Positions 8,265 to 17,493 of a stretch of DNA of 44,817 bases are shown here, one piece after another. The translations under genes were made by a program, and so were the position numbers. The notes under the pieces were generated by a model that had not been told where the DNA came from, made no database searches, and was given only the letters and a program-made list of their open reading frames with translations. Each line of letters opens with the position of its first letter. Position 1 is the stretch's first letter. The DNA is from Microbacterium sp. (GTDB lineage: Bacteria > Actinomycetota > Actinomycetes > Actinomycetales > Microbacteriaceae), in assembly GCA_029239635.1 (NCBI GenBank), contig JARBUN010000002.1, positions 1 to 44,817 of the forward strand, in the 5' to 3' direction.

Positions 8265-8972
8265 ATGGGCCTGTCCTACGACGACGTTCGAAACTTGCCG
8301 CTTCCCGATCTCGGCCTCCGGCTGCTTCGATCGTTCGGCAACGACCCGAACTTCAACAACCTGGTTCAGGGCTTCACGCAACGGGGCGGCTTCAATGAAC
8401 CGCGACCGCCCGATCTTGCAGCCATGCTCGATCGCCTGTCGGATGCATGGGCCTGGCTGGAGGCCCGCGCCCTCATCGGTCATTCGTCCAAGAATCCTCA
8501 AGGCGGCTGGTATCGAGTTACCAGCGCAGGTCTGGAACTCCTCAACGACCCCAATGCAGTCTCCAAGGTCTGGGCGGACGAGCGCCTCGCGGGCGATCTG
8601 CATCCGGCGCTTGCCGCAGCCCGGTCCAACTTCGCCCTCGGTGACTACGAGACGGCTTCCTTCGCAGCCATGAAAGCGGTGGAAGTCGAAGTACGCCGGA
8701 TTGCGCGCCTATCGAACGAGCTCCTCGGGGTGGCGCTCATGCGTAAAGCGTTCAACCCGAAGGACGGAATTCTCTGCGACCCCGGTGCGGAGGGCGGCGA
8801 GCAACAAGCGACAGCCGACCTCTTCGCCGGCGCAATCGGTGCCTACAAGAACCCCGCTAGCCACCGCACGGTTCGTTTCGACGACGCCGTCGAAGCCGCC
8901 GAGGTCATTCAGCTCGCCGATCTGCTCCTCCGTATCGCTCAGAGAGCTGAATCGCGTCTTAGGCAGCCCTGA
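8265..8972 (+). CDS. TIGR02391 (Ymh) family protein
   Basis: 235 residues. The C-terminal domain contains GVALMRKAFNPKDGIL, then LFAGAIGAYKNPASHRTV, then AAEVIQLADLLLRIAQR, the recognisable pattern of the TIGR02391/Ymh family, which is HEPN-like in its KNPxxH motif. The N-terminal 100 residues look like a winged-helix region (GGWYRVTSAGLELL). Members occur in phages and defence islands; activity is unproven. TACGCT (8253-8258) 6 bp before ATG 8265 fixes the start. Confidence 0.72.
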   Translation: MGLSYDDVRNLPLPDLGLRLLRSFGNDPNFNNLVQGFTQRGGFNEPRPPDLAAMLDRLSDAWAWLEARALIGHSSKNPQGGWYRVTSAGLELLNDPNAVSKVWADERLAGDLHPALAAARSNFALGDYETASFAAMKAVEVEVRRIARLSNELLGVALMRKAFNPKDGILCDPGAEGGEQQATADLFAGAIGAYKNPASHRTVRFDDAVEAAEVIQLADLLLRIAQRAESRLRQP

Positions 8973-9036
8973 CATACTCGCGATCAAGCACCGCCAGCTC
9001 TCTCAGTATCTGTGCCCCACACCAACGGAGACAACA

Positions 9037-9960
9037 ATGTCAGCCCAGGACTCATCCGACGACGGTCTCGCGAAGCAGCTGGATGAACTCGCGTACCAAT
9101 GTCGGAGCCTCTGGTCAGCGTGGGAAGTCGTCGCGGCCGGACTCGGATCAACCGCGCCTGCGGAGTCCCCCGCGGCTCTGTACGCTGACGCCTTTACGCG
9201 CGAGCATCCCACCGTCACCTCGAACTTGGGGTGGGCTTCCGGGCAGTTGGGCACGCGGTTCGTCGCTGGAATGGGTGCCCACGTCCTCACCCTTGCCGCG
9301 TTGATCGACCAGCGGGAGCTTCGACTGTCGGAGTGGGCTGTCATCCGGGCCGAACTCGAGATGGGCGGTCGTGTCGCCTGGCTCATCGGGACGCTGAAGG
9401 ACGGCTCCTGGCCGACATCGGATGCCCGGGTGGCCCGGGTGCTCATGGAACTGCTCGCAGATGGCAGACGGCACGTCCGCGCAGCCGAAGCGCGAAAAGA
9501 CACCACGGCTCGGAACGCATATCGCGAGGGAGTACGCAAAGTCGAACAGGACTTGGACACGGTGTTCCCGGGCTGGGACCTCCAGAGCATCCCCGAGAAC
9601 CCAGACCTCCCCGCTTGGGAGCTGCATGGCGAGAAGCACGTTGGCCTCAGCGCGGGCGTGAAGCTGTTCGCCGACCTGTCGTTCGGACGAGCTCCCGGTC
9701 TGTACGACGCGTTCTCGATTCTGGCGCACCCCTCGTGGATCTCGCTCGACGTGGTACTCACCACCAACCACGACATCGACGGCGTCACGCACAGCAGCTA
9801 CGTCCTCAAGATTGAGGATCTCAGCAACCTCGTGAGGCTGGCCTGCCTGAGCTTCTACAAGGCCGCTCATCTCGGTGCGGACTACTTCCGCATCGACAAG
9901 ACGCCGCTGGAGACATGGGCGGACGGTGCACCTCCCTCATGGTTCTCGGAGGCCGACTGA
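9037..9960 (+). CDS. Uncharacterised helical protein, HEPN-like layout
   Basis: 307 residues from ATG 9037, preceded by GGAG at 9027-9030. This is one of the few island genes with a normal ribosome site. The protein is largely helical (AELEMGGRVAWLIGTL, then VARVLMELLADGRRHVRAA) and has a late SILAHPSW segment that matches the position of the S..AH motif in the gene at 10791-11678. I suspect both belong to a broad HEPN-like group, but no catalytic RxxxxH is clear. Function is unknown. It follows the TIGR02391 gene by 64 bp. Confidence 0.6.
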   Translation: MSAQDSSDDGLAKQLDELAYQCRSLWSAWEVVAAGLGSTAPAESPAALYADAFTREHPTVTSNLGWASGQLGTRFVAGMGAHVLTLAALIDQRELRLSEWAVIRAELEMGGRVAWLIGTLKDGSWPTSDARVARVLMELLADGRRHVRAAEARKDTTARNAYREGVRKVEQDLDTVFPGWDLQSIPENPDLPAWELHGEKHVGLSAGVKLFADLSFGRAPGLYDAFSILAHPSWISLDVVLTTNHDIDGVTHSSYVLKIEDLSNLVRLACLSFYKAAHLGADYFRIDKTPLETWADGAPPSWFSEAD

Positions 9961-10030
9961 CGAATCGTCCGACGCCGTCGAACGCGAGCTCTTCGACGGA
10001 AGGAAGACCGCCACGAATAGGCTCAGCTTC

Positions 10031-10798
10031 ATGCGAGCGGAATCTGGTTTCACCAGTCAGCAGTGGTTCAGTGGGTTGCTGCCCGAAGTGACCTCCGCAC
10101 GGAGTGTTCTCGCTTCCGCTGATCGGCTGCTCCGCCAAGAGGGTCCGCTCGAACGCGACCTTGACGCAGTGCTGGCCACCTACTCGATCGGAGTCGAGCG
10201 GTTGATGAAGCTCGCTCTCGGGACCGCAGCGGTTTCCGCGGGCGAGGGGTGGCCCGAGCGTATGGGTTCGACTCGTCTCGGCTGGGGGCATGCGCTCGAC
10301 GAGATGGATGAGCGCTTGCGTACGACGTTTCGTGAAGCGATCGCCTCCGGCGCGTGGGAGTACAAGCGGCTTCTTCAGACCTGGATCTGCACGATTGACA
10401 ACGATCCGGTCTGGGCCGCGACCATACGTGCCCTCCGGAACTACGCGGATGCGGGCCGCTACCACCATCTCGACCAACTCACGAGCCGCGAGGTGAACTC
10501 CCGCTCTTCGCGGGCAATGTGGGAAGAGGCCGAACGTGCCGCAATCGACAACGACGATTCATTGCGAGCTCAGGAGGCGCGTGTTCTCGCCGGCGAACCC
10601 TTCGACCCCTTCGAGCGAAGGCTCCGCTCAGCCATCGCCGACTCCGTCAAGCGATGGATGAGCATCGTCTGTCTGTTCGGCTTCCATGGAGTCATTGGAG
10701 AGGACTGGCGACGAATCGGCGCGGATGCATTGCCCGACGACGCGCTGCCGGTACGTGCGCTCCCCGGATGCGAGCGCGCAGACGACGTTCTCAGTTGA
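10031..10798 (+). CDS. Uncharacterised helical protein, 255 aa
   Basis: ATG 10031 has TAGGCT (10018-10023) 7 bp upstream. The protein is predicted mostly helical (LLPEVTSARSVLASADRLL, then ATYSIGVERLMKLALG) with a conserved-looking TIRALRNYADAGRYHHLDQL segment in the middle, reminiscent of HEPN-type R...H arrangements. I do not recognise a named family. Its stop overlaps the 3' end of the convergent gene at 10791 by 8 bp. Confidence 0.58.
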   Translation: MRAESGFTSQQWFSGLLPEVTSARSVLASADRLLRQEGPLERDLDAVLATYSIGVERLMKLALGTAAVSAGEGWPERMGSTRLGWGHALDEMDERLRTTFREAIASGAWEYKRLLQTWICTIDNDPVWAATIRALRNYADAGRYHHLDQLTSREVNSRSSRAMWEEAERAAIDNDDSLRAQEARVLAGEPFDPFERRLRSAIADSVKRWMSIVCLFGFHGVIGEDWRRIGADALPDDALPVRALPGCERADDVLS

Positions 10799-11678
10799 CG
10801 CCGCTCGCACCTCGATCACGGCTGGCAGCTGGGGTGATGGAATGCGAAATCCGCCGGAGGTCGTAGAGCCGGAATGCTTCGTTCAGCGTCAACGTCGCGG
10901 CAACCAACGCCGGCCCGACGTCGTTCTCCAGATCGCCGCGGAGCCGCATGATCGAACCGTTCGGCACATCCCGCACGATCTCGTTTCGACTCATTCGAAG
11001 GATCCCGAAGTGATACTGCGCATGAGCAGCAGCGCTCCCAGATCGCCAGATTGCCTGCGTGGCACCAATCAGCAGATCGTCGTCGACACCATGCATGTGC
11101 TCCGCTACCCAATCGATCGCCTTCGTCTGGTTGAACCGGACCTTTGTGACGTCCTCGCGACTCCCGAGCACGCTCGCCGCAGCTTGCAGACTGGCTTGAC
11201 GCGCTCGCAGCTGCTCCAGAAGACCCGCTCGGGCACCCTCCGGCTTTCCGTCGGGGATCCTCATGTCACGAAATGACGTCACCTGAACACGGAGTTCGTC
11301 GGCGCGAAGCGTGAGCGCGCGCTCTCTACGTTGTTGTCGAGACGTGGGAGCTAGTACCCAGACCGCATTGACTGCCGCGACGAACGCGGTCCTCGCGACG
11401 GTCATGTAGGCCGTCGGATACATGGTGCTGGTCGCCCGCATCGCATCGATTGCGAACTCCAAGTGCTCGGAGGACACACACATCGAGTACCAAACGGGGT
11501 TCTCAACACTCAACCCCTCCACAGAGTCGGCCGCCAGCGAGCTCCCAGGCTCCGAGCCGGAAGGGTCTTCCGCACGACGACGCCACGCGGCGACCACTCG
11601 CGAGATGCGTTCGATCCGCTGCAACCACTCGCTGCTCTCGGGCCTGTGCGGCTGTGCGTTCATTCCCCGTTCTGCCAT
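10791..11678 (-). CDS. Uncharacterised helical protein, HEPN-like layout
   Basis: 295 residues. TAAGGT lies 6 bp upstream of ATG 11678 on the minus strand, so the transcript is probably leaderless. Features are a long helical first half (HLEFAIDAMRATSTMYPTAY, then TVARTAFVAAVNAVWVLAP) and RSGSAAAHAQYHFGIL near residue 215. This type occurs as single hypothetical genes in actinobacteria; its function is not known to me. Layout parallels the gene at 9037. Confidence 0.62.
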   Translation of the reverse strand: MAERGMNAQPHRPESSEWLQRIERISRVVAAWRRRAEDPSGSEPGSSLAADSVEGLSVENPVWYSMCVSSEHLEFAIDAMRATSTMYPTAYMTVARTAFVAAVNAVWVLAPTSRQQRRERALTLRADELRVQVTSFRDMRIPDGKPEGARAGLLEQLRARQASLQAAASVLGSREDVTKVRFNQTKAIDWVAEHMHGVDDDLLIGATQAIWRSGSAAAHAQYHFGILRMSRNEIVRDVPNGSIMRLRGDLENDVGPALVAATLTLNEAFRLYDLRRISHSITPAASRDRGASGVN

Positions 11679-11831
11679 GGCCGCACCTTATCCGGTGCGC
11701 GACGCAGCCGGCCGCTTTGGGGTACGAGCTCGCCAACGCATAAGCGATCACCGTCCGAAATGCGAGCCCTCCGCGGCGAGTGATAGAGCAAGGAATTGCG
11801 CAGCCCCGATGCCCGGCAACATGATGGCTCT

Positions 11832-12449
11832 ATGGCACGATCGCAGGCGATCCGGTTCACATTCGCGATCCGGGCAGGTGACAACGCCGGTCTCGGTGTC
11901 GGGCAGTTCCGTGTGTGGTGCCACGGCGACGACACCTACATCGCGGACGCTGGCGTCCCGCAATGGAAGACGTCAATGCACGGCGAGGTTGCATGGCGCA
12001 CGGCCGAGACCGCAGAAAGCCACGCTTCGCCCGACGCGCGACTTCCGAACGGTACGGATCGTGCACCCTGGAAGTATGACCCGCCCGACTTTGTCCAAGG
12101 ACAGCGGCTCGCATTCGTGATTGGGGTAACGCGCGGAGCGCTCAGGCCTTCGTCTGTGCCCGAGCGATATCAGCCCATCGAAGTGAGCGATCGATGGGAC
12201 GAGCTCACCAAGGCAAACGTTTGGATGACGCAGGCCGGTGCCGACGTTCCCGCCCACCCTGCGCGCGTCGGCCCGGTGCTTGAACTGGCATGCGGCGCGC
12301 GCGTGTGGGTGTCAGCAGGTCGAGAGCCCTTGGAACCGATTGAGCCAGAGCCGGTGCCGATTTCTACGCTGCTCGAGCCGCAGATCCCTGGCGTTCATGA
12401 GGTGACCGCGCCTGGCGCGCTCATCCGCGGAGTTCACCTGGCGAGGTGA
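11832..12449 (+). CDS. Conserved hypothetical protein, 205 aa
   Basis: ATG 11832 is preceded by CATGAT 6 bp upstream, and the frame has no better start. The protein looks beta-rich: FRVWCHGDDTYIADAG, then SMHGEVAWRTAET, then RAPWKYDPPDFVQGQRLAF, then SDRWDELTKANVWMT. The same order of motifs occurs, from memory, in other actinobacterial hypothetical proteins, but no function is assigned. It shares a 153-bp divergent promoter region with the gene at 10791-11678. Confidence 0.6.
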   Translation: MARSQAIRFTFAIRAGDNAGLGVGQFRVWCHGDDTYIADAGVPQWKTSMHGEVAWRTAETAESHASPDARLPNGTDRAPWKYDPPDFVQGQRLAFVIGVTRGALRPSSVPERYQPIEVSDRWDELTKANVWMTQAGADVPAHPARVGPVLELACGARVWVSAGREPLEPIEPEPVPISTLLEPQIPGVHEVTAPGALIRGVHLAR

Positions 12450-12578
12450 GTTCCACAGCTCCGGCATGGGCAGAGTCCCTATGAGGCGACCCAGGGCCGA
12501 CCGATCGATTCGCGCGTCGCTTTGACCCGATGGACTGGAGCCTTTCGAAAAGGTCGCTGGTCGCCGACGGTGGCCTGG

Positions 12579-14027
12579 TCAGCGGCGCTGGTACCAGCGG
12601 CGTTTGTGGCCGGGAGCTTCCGGTGTGGCGTTCAGAACATAGGCGGCGTCGGCTTCGAGCGCTCGTGCGGAGTGAGCCTCCCCAAAGACGAGACGGCGTA
12701 CGGTGGCCCAGTCCTCCGAACGCCACGCATTGAAGAGTTCGAGCGCAGTGATCACGGGTTCAGATTGTGCGGCGACGAACTCGGGACGTGTGTACGGCCG
12801 TGCATGACGTTCCTGAGGGGTGAGGCGGTGCTGGTGGTTGATGATCAGTGCACCCCCATCGACGGGAGTCGATCCCGGGAGGTGCGGCCATTCGCGGAGG
12901 TGACGCATCAGATCCTCGTAGGCGCGCTCTGGTGCGCTCCCCGCGGATGATTTGACCTCGACCAGGCGAGCGCACCCTTGGAAGCTGCACAACAGGTCGG
13001 CGTTCTTCGTATCGCCAAGGAGCTCGTCAATGTCGATAACCGTGATGTCGGCTGCTTCGAGGACGACGCGTGCCGTGTCCGCAAGTCGCTGCCCGCTCCC
13101 ATACAGCAGGCCGTCGCGGACGCTGATCGCCGCGGTCTCGGCCGTCGCGAGCTCTTCGACAAGCCGTGTCCTGCTCGCACGGTACTCGGCATCGAGTTGA
13201 GCAAGCGCGGCCCGTGCCTGCTGCTCTCGGGTCGTCATCAAGGCGGGGTCCGCACCGAGATTCCGCCGTGCGCGCAGCATCGCGCCGGGGACGAGTTCCG
13301 GGAGGGCCTGTTCGACGAGCCAGTTCAGGAGCGGTGCCCACGGTGTCTCCACGGGCACGATGTAGCGGCGCTCGACACCGTCAGGGGAGATCCAGACCGC
13401 GACGACGGGCTCGCCGAGCTCGGTTTCGACGATCGACTCAAGCTCGCCTTGTGGGGGAAAGGACACACGTCCGTCATGTTGTTCCCAGGTTTGCCCTTCA
13501 AGTTCGAGCGCGCGCCACTTCGGCGCCGGCTTGAGGCTTAGCATGCGCAACGCGAGCAGGTGACCGATGTCGTCGAGGTCAGCCGCCGCACGGACCTTTG
13601 CGCCAAGACCGAGCGGGCGGCTGCTGATGGTGGATTCGACGCGTCCGAGTGAGAGCGAATCATCATGTGATGAGAAGAGGCTGCGGGCGTAGTCCGTCCC
13701 CCCGGTTGACCCAATGGGGCTGATGACGATTGCGAGCTCACCGCGGCTGGCAGCGCCTTCGCGAAACCGGTCGAACTCGTCCGCGCCTTGGTTGTGGAAG
13801 ATGCTCGGTTGCAGCGCCGCAACGCAGTCAGCGGTGTCGAAGCCCACCCAGCGCGGTTCGATTCTGGTTGACGTCCAGTCGAAGTCGTTGCGCGCGATCG
13901 TGGGGCGCCGCCTGTCTCGGAGCCACGTTCCTGCGTCGTCTCCGGCCTCTCGTTGGCGAGCCTCGATCTCGTCCCAGGTGGATGGAGGTTCAGAGCCCAC
14001 GTGAACGGCGATCGGCAGTTGGCTCAT
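12579..14027 (-). CDS. PD-(D/E)XK-type nuclease-like protein
   Basis: 482 residues. Around residues 330-370 the order IDIDELLGDTKNADLL then RLVEVKSS gives an acidic residue followed by E-x-K, the catalytic signature of restriction-endonuclease-like folds; a helix with AYEDLMRHLREWP follows. The N-terminal 300 residues are unrecognised and include a coiled-coil-like stretch (ALAQLDAEYRASRTRLVEEL). Its ATG overlaps the stop of the HEPN-like gene at 14024 (ATGA). The two form a two-gene unit that looks like an effector pair. Confidence 0.68.
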   Translation of the reverse strand: MSQLPIAVHVGSEPPSTWDEIEARQREAGDDAGTWLRDRRRPTIARNDFDWTSTRIEPRWVGFDTADCVAALQPSIFHNQGADEFDRFREGAASRGELAIVISPIGSTGGTDYARSLFSSHDDSLSLGRVESTISSRPLGLGAKVRAAADLDDIGHLLALRMLSLKPAPKWRALELEGQTWEQHDGRVSFPPQGELESIVETELGEPVVAVWISPDGVERRYIVPVETPWAPLLNWLVEQALPELVPGAMLRARRNLGADPALMTTREQQARAALAQLDAEYRASRTRLVEELATAETAAISVRDGLLYGSGQRLADTARVVLEAADITVIDIDELLGDTKNADLLCSFQGCARLVEVKSSAGSAPERAYEDLMRHLREWPHLPGSTPVDGGALIINHQHRLTPQERHARPYTRPEFVAAQSEPVITALELFNAWRSEDWATVRRLVFGEAHSARALEADAAYVLNATPEAPGHKRRWYQRR

Positions 14028-14785
14028 GCGTGCACCGCCGCTGTCGAGACGGTGAAGAAGTGCGTCAGCGACTGCATCTTGCGGAGGTACATCGGGGCGA
14101 TCGTCAGGTGCACGCGCGCGGTGTCCTCATCGACCTTCCTCCCGGTTGGATGCCCCACTTCGTTGCGGGTGAGCCTGATCAGGTCGGCGATGGCGTCCAT
14201 TGTGAGCGGATCGGCTAGGCCGTCTGGCAGGCTGCCGCGCACGGGTTCGATGCGCTTGCGGAATTCGGTCCACAGCGCGAAGTAGTTGCTTCTCGGGCGA
14301 TCCAGTTCCTTTGCCATGGCCGGCGCCCCCGGGATCGTGGATGCAGCGAATGCCGTCGCCATGACGAGGAATGCGCGCTCGGCGGCGACACCGAGCATGA
14401 CCGATGTGGCCAGATAGCAACGGGCGTTGAACGATTGCAGTGCCTCCGTCAGATACAGCTCGACGAGCTCATCGAGGTCGGTAATCTCCCGCCGGACCCG
14501 ATCCAGGTATCCATCCGGATCACGTGGTTCCCAGGTGCCGCCCTCTGCAATCCTTCGTCCATCTGCGGAAAGCCGCCATTGCCAGTTGTCGGTTCCCGAA
14601 CCTTGACCGGCGGTGTCGAGGTACACCATTCCGTCGGCGACCAGCGACCACAGCGCTTCCCACACTTCGGCCTCGCTGCAGCCGGCTTCTCTTCGTACAA
14701 CTGCCGGCAAGTACGGACGTCCAAACCGACTGCTGCCACCGGCAGCGAGTTGCCGAAGAATGACTCGCCGAACTTTTCCCGTCAT
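14024..14785 (-). CDS. Winged-helix / HEPN-like protein
   Basis: 253 residues. The N-terminal 80 residues read as a winged helix (YLPAVVRREAGCSEAEVWEA, then SLVADGMVYLD). The C-terminal domain is helical and ends in RLTRNEVGHPTG, an RNxxxH motif of HEPN ribonucleases. ATG 14785 directly follows AGAAGG, too close for ordinary ribosome binding, so the transcript may be leaderless. It is coupled to the PD-(D/E)XK gene downstream. Inference: a two-gene abortive-infection-like module. Confidence 0.68.
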   Translation of the reverse strand: MTGKVRRVILRQLAAGGSSRFGRPYLPAVVRREAGCSEAEVWEALWSLVADGMVYLDTAGQGSGTDNWQWRLSADGRRIAEGGTWEPRDPDGYLDRVRREITDLDELVELYLTEALQSFNARCYLATSVMLGVAAERAFLVMATAFAASTIPGAPAMAKELDRPRSNYFALWTEFRKRIEPVRGSLPDGLADPLTMDAIADLIRLTRNEVGHPTGRKVDEDTARVHLTIAPMYLRKMQSLTHFFTVSTAAVHA

Positions 14786-14907
14786 CCTTCTATTCGATCA
14801 CCTTCGTCCGACGCAGAAGGGATACGACGCGGCGGTGATCGGATGGCGTGTCGGTGCCCCGTGGCAGGATCAATCCGAGCATCACTCTCTTCGCATTGGA
14901 GGCGTTC

Positions 14908-15546
14908 GTGCCTGAACTTCATCCGACGACCTTCTTGCAGGCCGCCGCTTGGGTGCCCGACGATGACCCCGAACGCCCGTGGGAGGAGGCGGCCGAATTG
15001 GCCGCCGAATGGATCTGGGCCCGAAGTGAAATCGAGGATGTGCTGCCGCTGCTCGTCACGAACACGTTCCAGAACGCGATCGGCATACGATGCCTCGGCG
15101 ATATTGCCCGTCGAGGGGGTCAAGCCACGCCGCAAGGAAAGCAGCGGTTCGCTCCGGGGCCGGTCCTCGTCTACGTGCCCGATGCGAGATCGCTTCGTTT
15201 CGCGCTCGACTTGGCGCACGGTTGCTCGCTCGCGGTCGTCGAGAGCGTCAGCTTCCCGCTTTCCGAATGGGCCGCGGGCGCAGGTGCGCTCAACCTGCTC
15301 GATGGTTCCACCAGCGCCATCACTCTCCCCGCAGATGTCGTCGCTGATCTCGACCGAGCAGTCTTCTTCGGCGGCAACAACGGCTGGAGCGGGTCACACG
15401 AGAAGGCGCACGCACGAAGCCGCCTCGCCGCACACATCGAGTCCGGTCGGCTCTCCCCCGACGAAGCGGCGGCATACGTTATGTCGCAAGGGGTTTCCAA
15501 CAAGGGCGCGACCCGGTTGCGCGTTCTACTGGAGAAGTGTTCATGA
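14908..15546 (+). CDS. Unknown protein upstream of the DUF4238 gene
   Basis: 212 residues from GTG 14908, chosen because GGAGG at 14898-14902 is correctly spaced; a longer in-frame opening at 14848 has no such support. The protein has GPVLVYVPDARSLRFALDLA and CSLAVVESVSFPLSEWA, alternating strands and helices that suggest an alpha/beta fold. No family is recognised. It ends 13 bp before the DUF4238 gene and is very likely co-transcribed with it. Confidence 0.6.
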   Translation: MPELHPTTFLQAAAWVPDDDPERPWEEAAELAAEWIWARSEIEDVLPLLVTNTFQNAIGIRCLGDIARRGGQATPQGKQRFAPGPVLVYVPDARSLRFALDLAHGCSLAVVESVSFPLSEWAAGAGALNLLDGSTSAITLPADVVADLDRAVFFGGNNGWSGSHEKAHARSRLAAHIESGRLSPDEAAAYVMSQGVSNKGATRLRVLLEKCS

Positions 15547-15559
15547 ATACGGGTCACGG

Positions 15560-16585
15560 ATGACACAGCAGACTTCGAACGCCGGCCGCAAGCCCGCGAC
15601 CAGGCACCATGTGGTTCCGCGGTTTTATCTGGATGGCTTCGCCCGACAGCGCCAGATCGGTGTCGTCCAACTCCCCGGCGACCTCAGGTTCCTTCAGAAC
15701 GTGTCGGACGCGACCGTGCAAAACAACTTCTACACCGTCGCCGGTCACCCAGACGGACCGGATGTGTTCGAACGGGCGATGGGACGCGTGGAAGCGGAAG
15801 CCGCGACCGTGCTCCGCAAGGTAGTCGACGAGGGTGTCTGGCCGCTGCCCGGGGACGACCGGGAGACGCTCGCCACCCTCATCACGCTGCAGATACTCCG
15901 AGAGCCGACGCAACGCCAGCAGATGCGGAACACCGCCTTGGCAGTCGCTCGCCTCCTCGTCGACACGGCGCGTCCCGAATGGCTCCAGTCACTCGCCGCG
16001 GAGAAAGGGGAGCAACTCAGCACGGAAGACGCGGCGCGCCAACTCGAAGAGCTGCAGGCAGCAGGTCCGATCGATGTGACGGTGTCCGCTGCCAGTCACG
16101 TCGGTCAGATCGGATACCTGCTCCCCCGCCTCATCCGCTACATCATGGGCCGACCCTGGGCGCTCGTTCGATTCGCCCGTCGTGGGCTCATCACGTCGGA
16201 TTCCCCCGTCTCGCTGGTCCCCGACCCATCCATGCCAGCCCACATGCGCATGGGGCTCATGACCGCACGCGGGTTCACGTTCCCGCTCAGTCGGCGTACC
16301 GCGCTCATGATGTCGTCTCCCGAACCGTTCATCAACGCGGGCCGCCACGTCGATGAGGTCGCTTCCGGCGCATTCGACCTCGTTCGGTCCGGGTCGACCC
16401 GCGACGAGCGCGCGATCAATCTCTCAACCGCACTCGGCGCACGAGAGCGGATCTACCACCACCCCGACGACGACGCGTTCATTCCTGAGGTCCTCCCCGA
16501 CCCGGTCGACGACACCCTGTCTGCGGACGACATCTATCACGACTTCGACGAGGCATGGCTGACTGACGATTCGTCCGCCGAGTAG
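15560..16585 (+). CDS. DUF4238 domain-containing protein
   Basis: 341 residues. The N-terminal RHHVVPRFYLDGFA is the diagnostic opening of DUF4238, and the remaining length (LITLQILREPTQRQQMRN, then FARRGLITSDSPVSLVPD) fits the family. It is widespread in bacteria, its biochemical role is unknown, and the conserved histidines hint at a metal site. ATG 15560 is used because the motif starts 15 residues after it. It forms an operon with the preceding gene. Confidence 0.82.
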   Translation: MTQQTSNAGRKPATRHHVVPRFYLDGFARQRQIGVVQLPGDLRFLQNVSDATVQNNFYTVAGHPDGPDVFERAMGRVEAEAATVLRKVVDEGVWPLPGDDRETLATLITLQILREPTQRQQMRNTALAVARLLVDTARPEWLQSLAAEKGEQLSTEDAARQLEELQAAGPIDVTVSAASHVGQIGYLLPRLIRYIMGRPWALVRFARRGLITSDSPVSLVPDPSMPAHMRMGLMTARGFTFPLSRRTALMMSSPEPFINAGRHVDEVASGAFDLVRSGSTRDERAINLSTALGARERIYHHPDDDAFIPEVLPDPVDDTLSADDIYHDFDEAWLTDDSSAE

Positions 16586-16615
16586 CGTCGCGACGTCCGC
16601 GGCCGTCCGCTCGAT

Positions 16616-17308
16616 TCAGTTGAAGTGGAACGTGCGATAGGACGACCGAACGTTGAACCGTCGGCCTTCCTTCCGTCGTTGCAGGAACCCTGCGATGGTG
16701 TCGACGTCGTCTCCGCGCATTCCGAGTGCCCGGCACTTCGCTCGCACCTGGTCGACCGTAATCGAGGCCCAGCGCTCGGGCCGGTTCATCATGTCGGCCT
16801 TGAGCTTGTCCTCTTCGTTCCACTTCAGGCCCGACGAGTATCCGGCAGCCATGTCGGCGACGTGCTCGAGGATGCGGTCGACTCCGTTCGGCAACGGCTC
16901 GAGCACGACCTCTGCGGGCGGTGCCGGGTCGATGGTCTCGCCGGGGAACAGCTGGATCGGATTCACGTCCTTGATCCATTCGGCCGTCTCCTCGACGCCC
17001 CATTCGATGACGACGATCGCGTCGGCATCGGCGTTCCACAGGTCGTTCAGATGCTGACGATCAGGCCAGGCGTAGAGCACTCGCTGACCGTCGAAGTGCC
17101 CTCCGTGAAATCCGCGCCAGGCGTGGTGGTGCACGTTCGGCTGCGCAATCAGCCGCTTCAGGCTCTCGCTTTCCACTGCACGCCGCGGCGTCACGATCAC
17201 CACAGATCCGCCCGGCTGCGTAAGAAGCCACTTCACCGCACGCGCGTTCTGCGCTTCGCGCGAGTCGTTCTCACCGAGTCGCGAGACTGCAATCGGAATC
17301 GTACCCAT
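16616..17308 (-). CDS. Conserved hypothetical protein, 230 aa
   Basis: Begins MGTIPIAVSRLGENDSREAQ and continues with an alpha/beta core (SVVIVTPRRAVESESL, then RVLYAWPDRQHLNDLW, then AIVVIEWG). The C-terminus is basic and helical (KCRALGMRGDDVDTIAGFLQ). GGGGG at six bases before ATG 17308 could serve as a ribosome site. I do not recognise a family. It converges on the DUF4238 gene, 30 bp away, and diverges from the RES gene. Confidence 0.58.
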   Translation of the reverse strand: MGTIPIAVSRLGENDSREAQNARAVKWLLTQPGGSVVIVTPRRAVESESLKRLIAQPNVHHHAWRGFHGGHFDGQRVLYAWPDRQHLNDLWNADADAIVVIEWGVEETAEWIKDVNPIQLFPGETIDPAPPAEVVLEPLPNGVDRILEHVADMAAGYSSGLKWNEEDKLKADMMNRPERWASITVDQVRAKCRALGMRGDDVDTIAGFLQRRKEGRRFNVRSSYRTFHFN

Positions 17309-17451
17309 CGACTACCCCCATCCGTTCGTACCGTTCACGTTAGTCAGGGGCTCTGACATTGGACTCGACTGAGTGCTCTCCTGAACTCTTGGAAAGGTCG
17401 CGCATGGCGCGCGTCGAAAGGCGCCTCGATACGGCTACTAGGGTGACTCCC

Positions 17452-17493
17452 ATGCGTTTGATACACGGGCTGGTGGTCCAGTGGGCCAGATGA
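17452..17493 (+). CDS. 13-codon leader ORF before the RES gene
   Basis: TAGGGT (17439-17444) lies 7 bp before ATG 17452. The short frame MRLIHGLVVQWAR ends in a TGA that overlaps the RES gene ATG at 17490. A leaderless leader peptide that hands ribosomes to the toxin gene would explain why the toxin start has no ribosome site. Confidence 0.4.
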   Translation: MRLIHGLVVQWAR

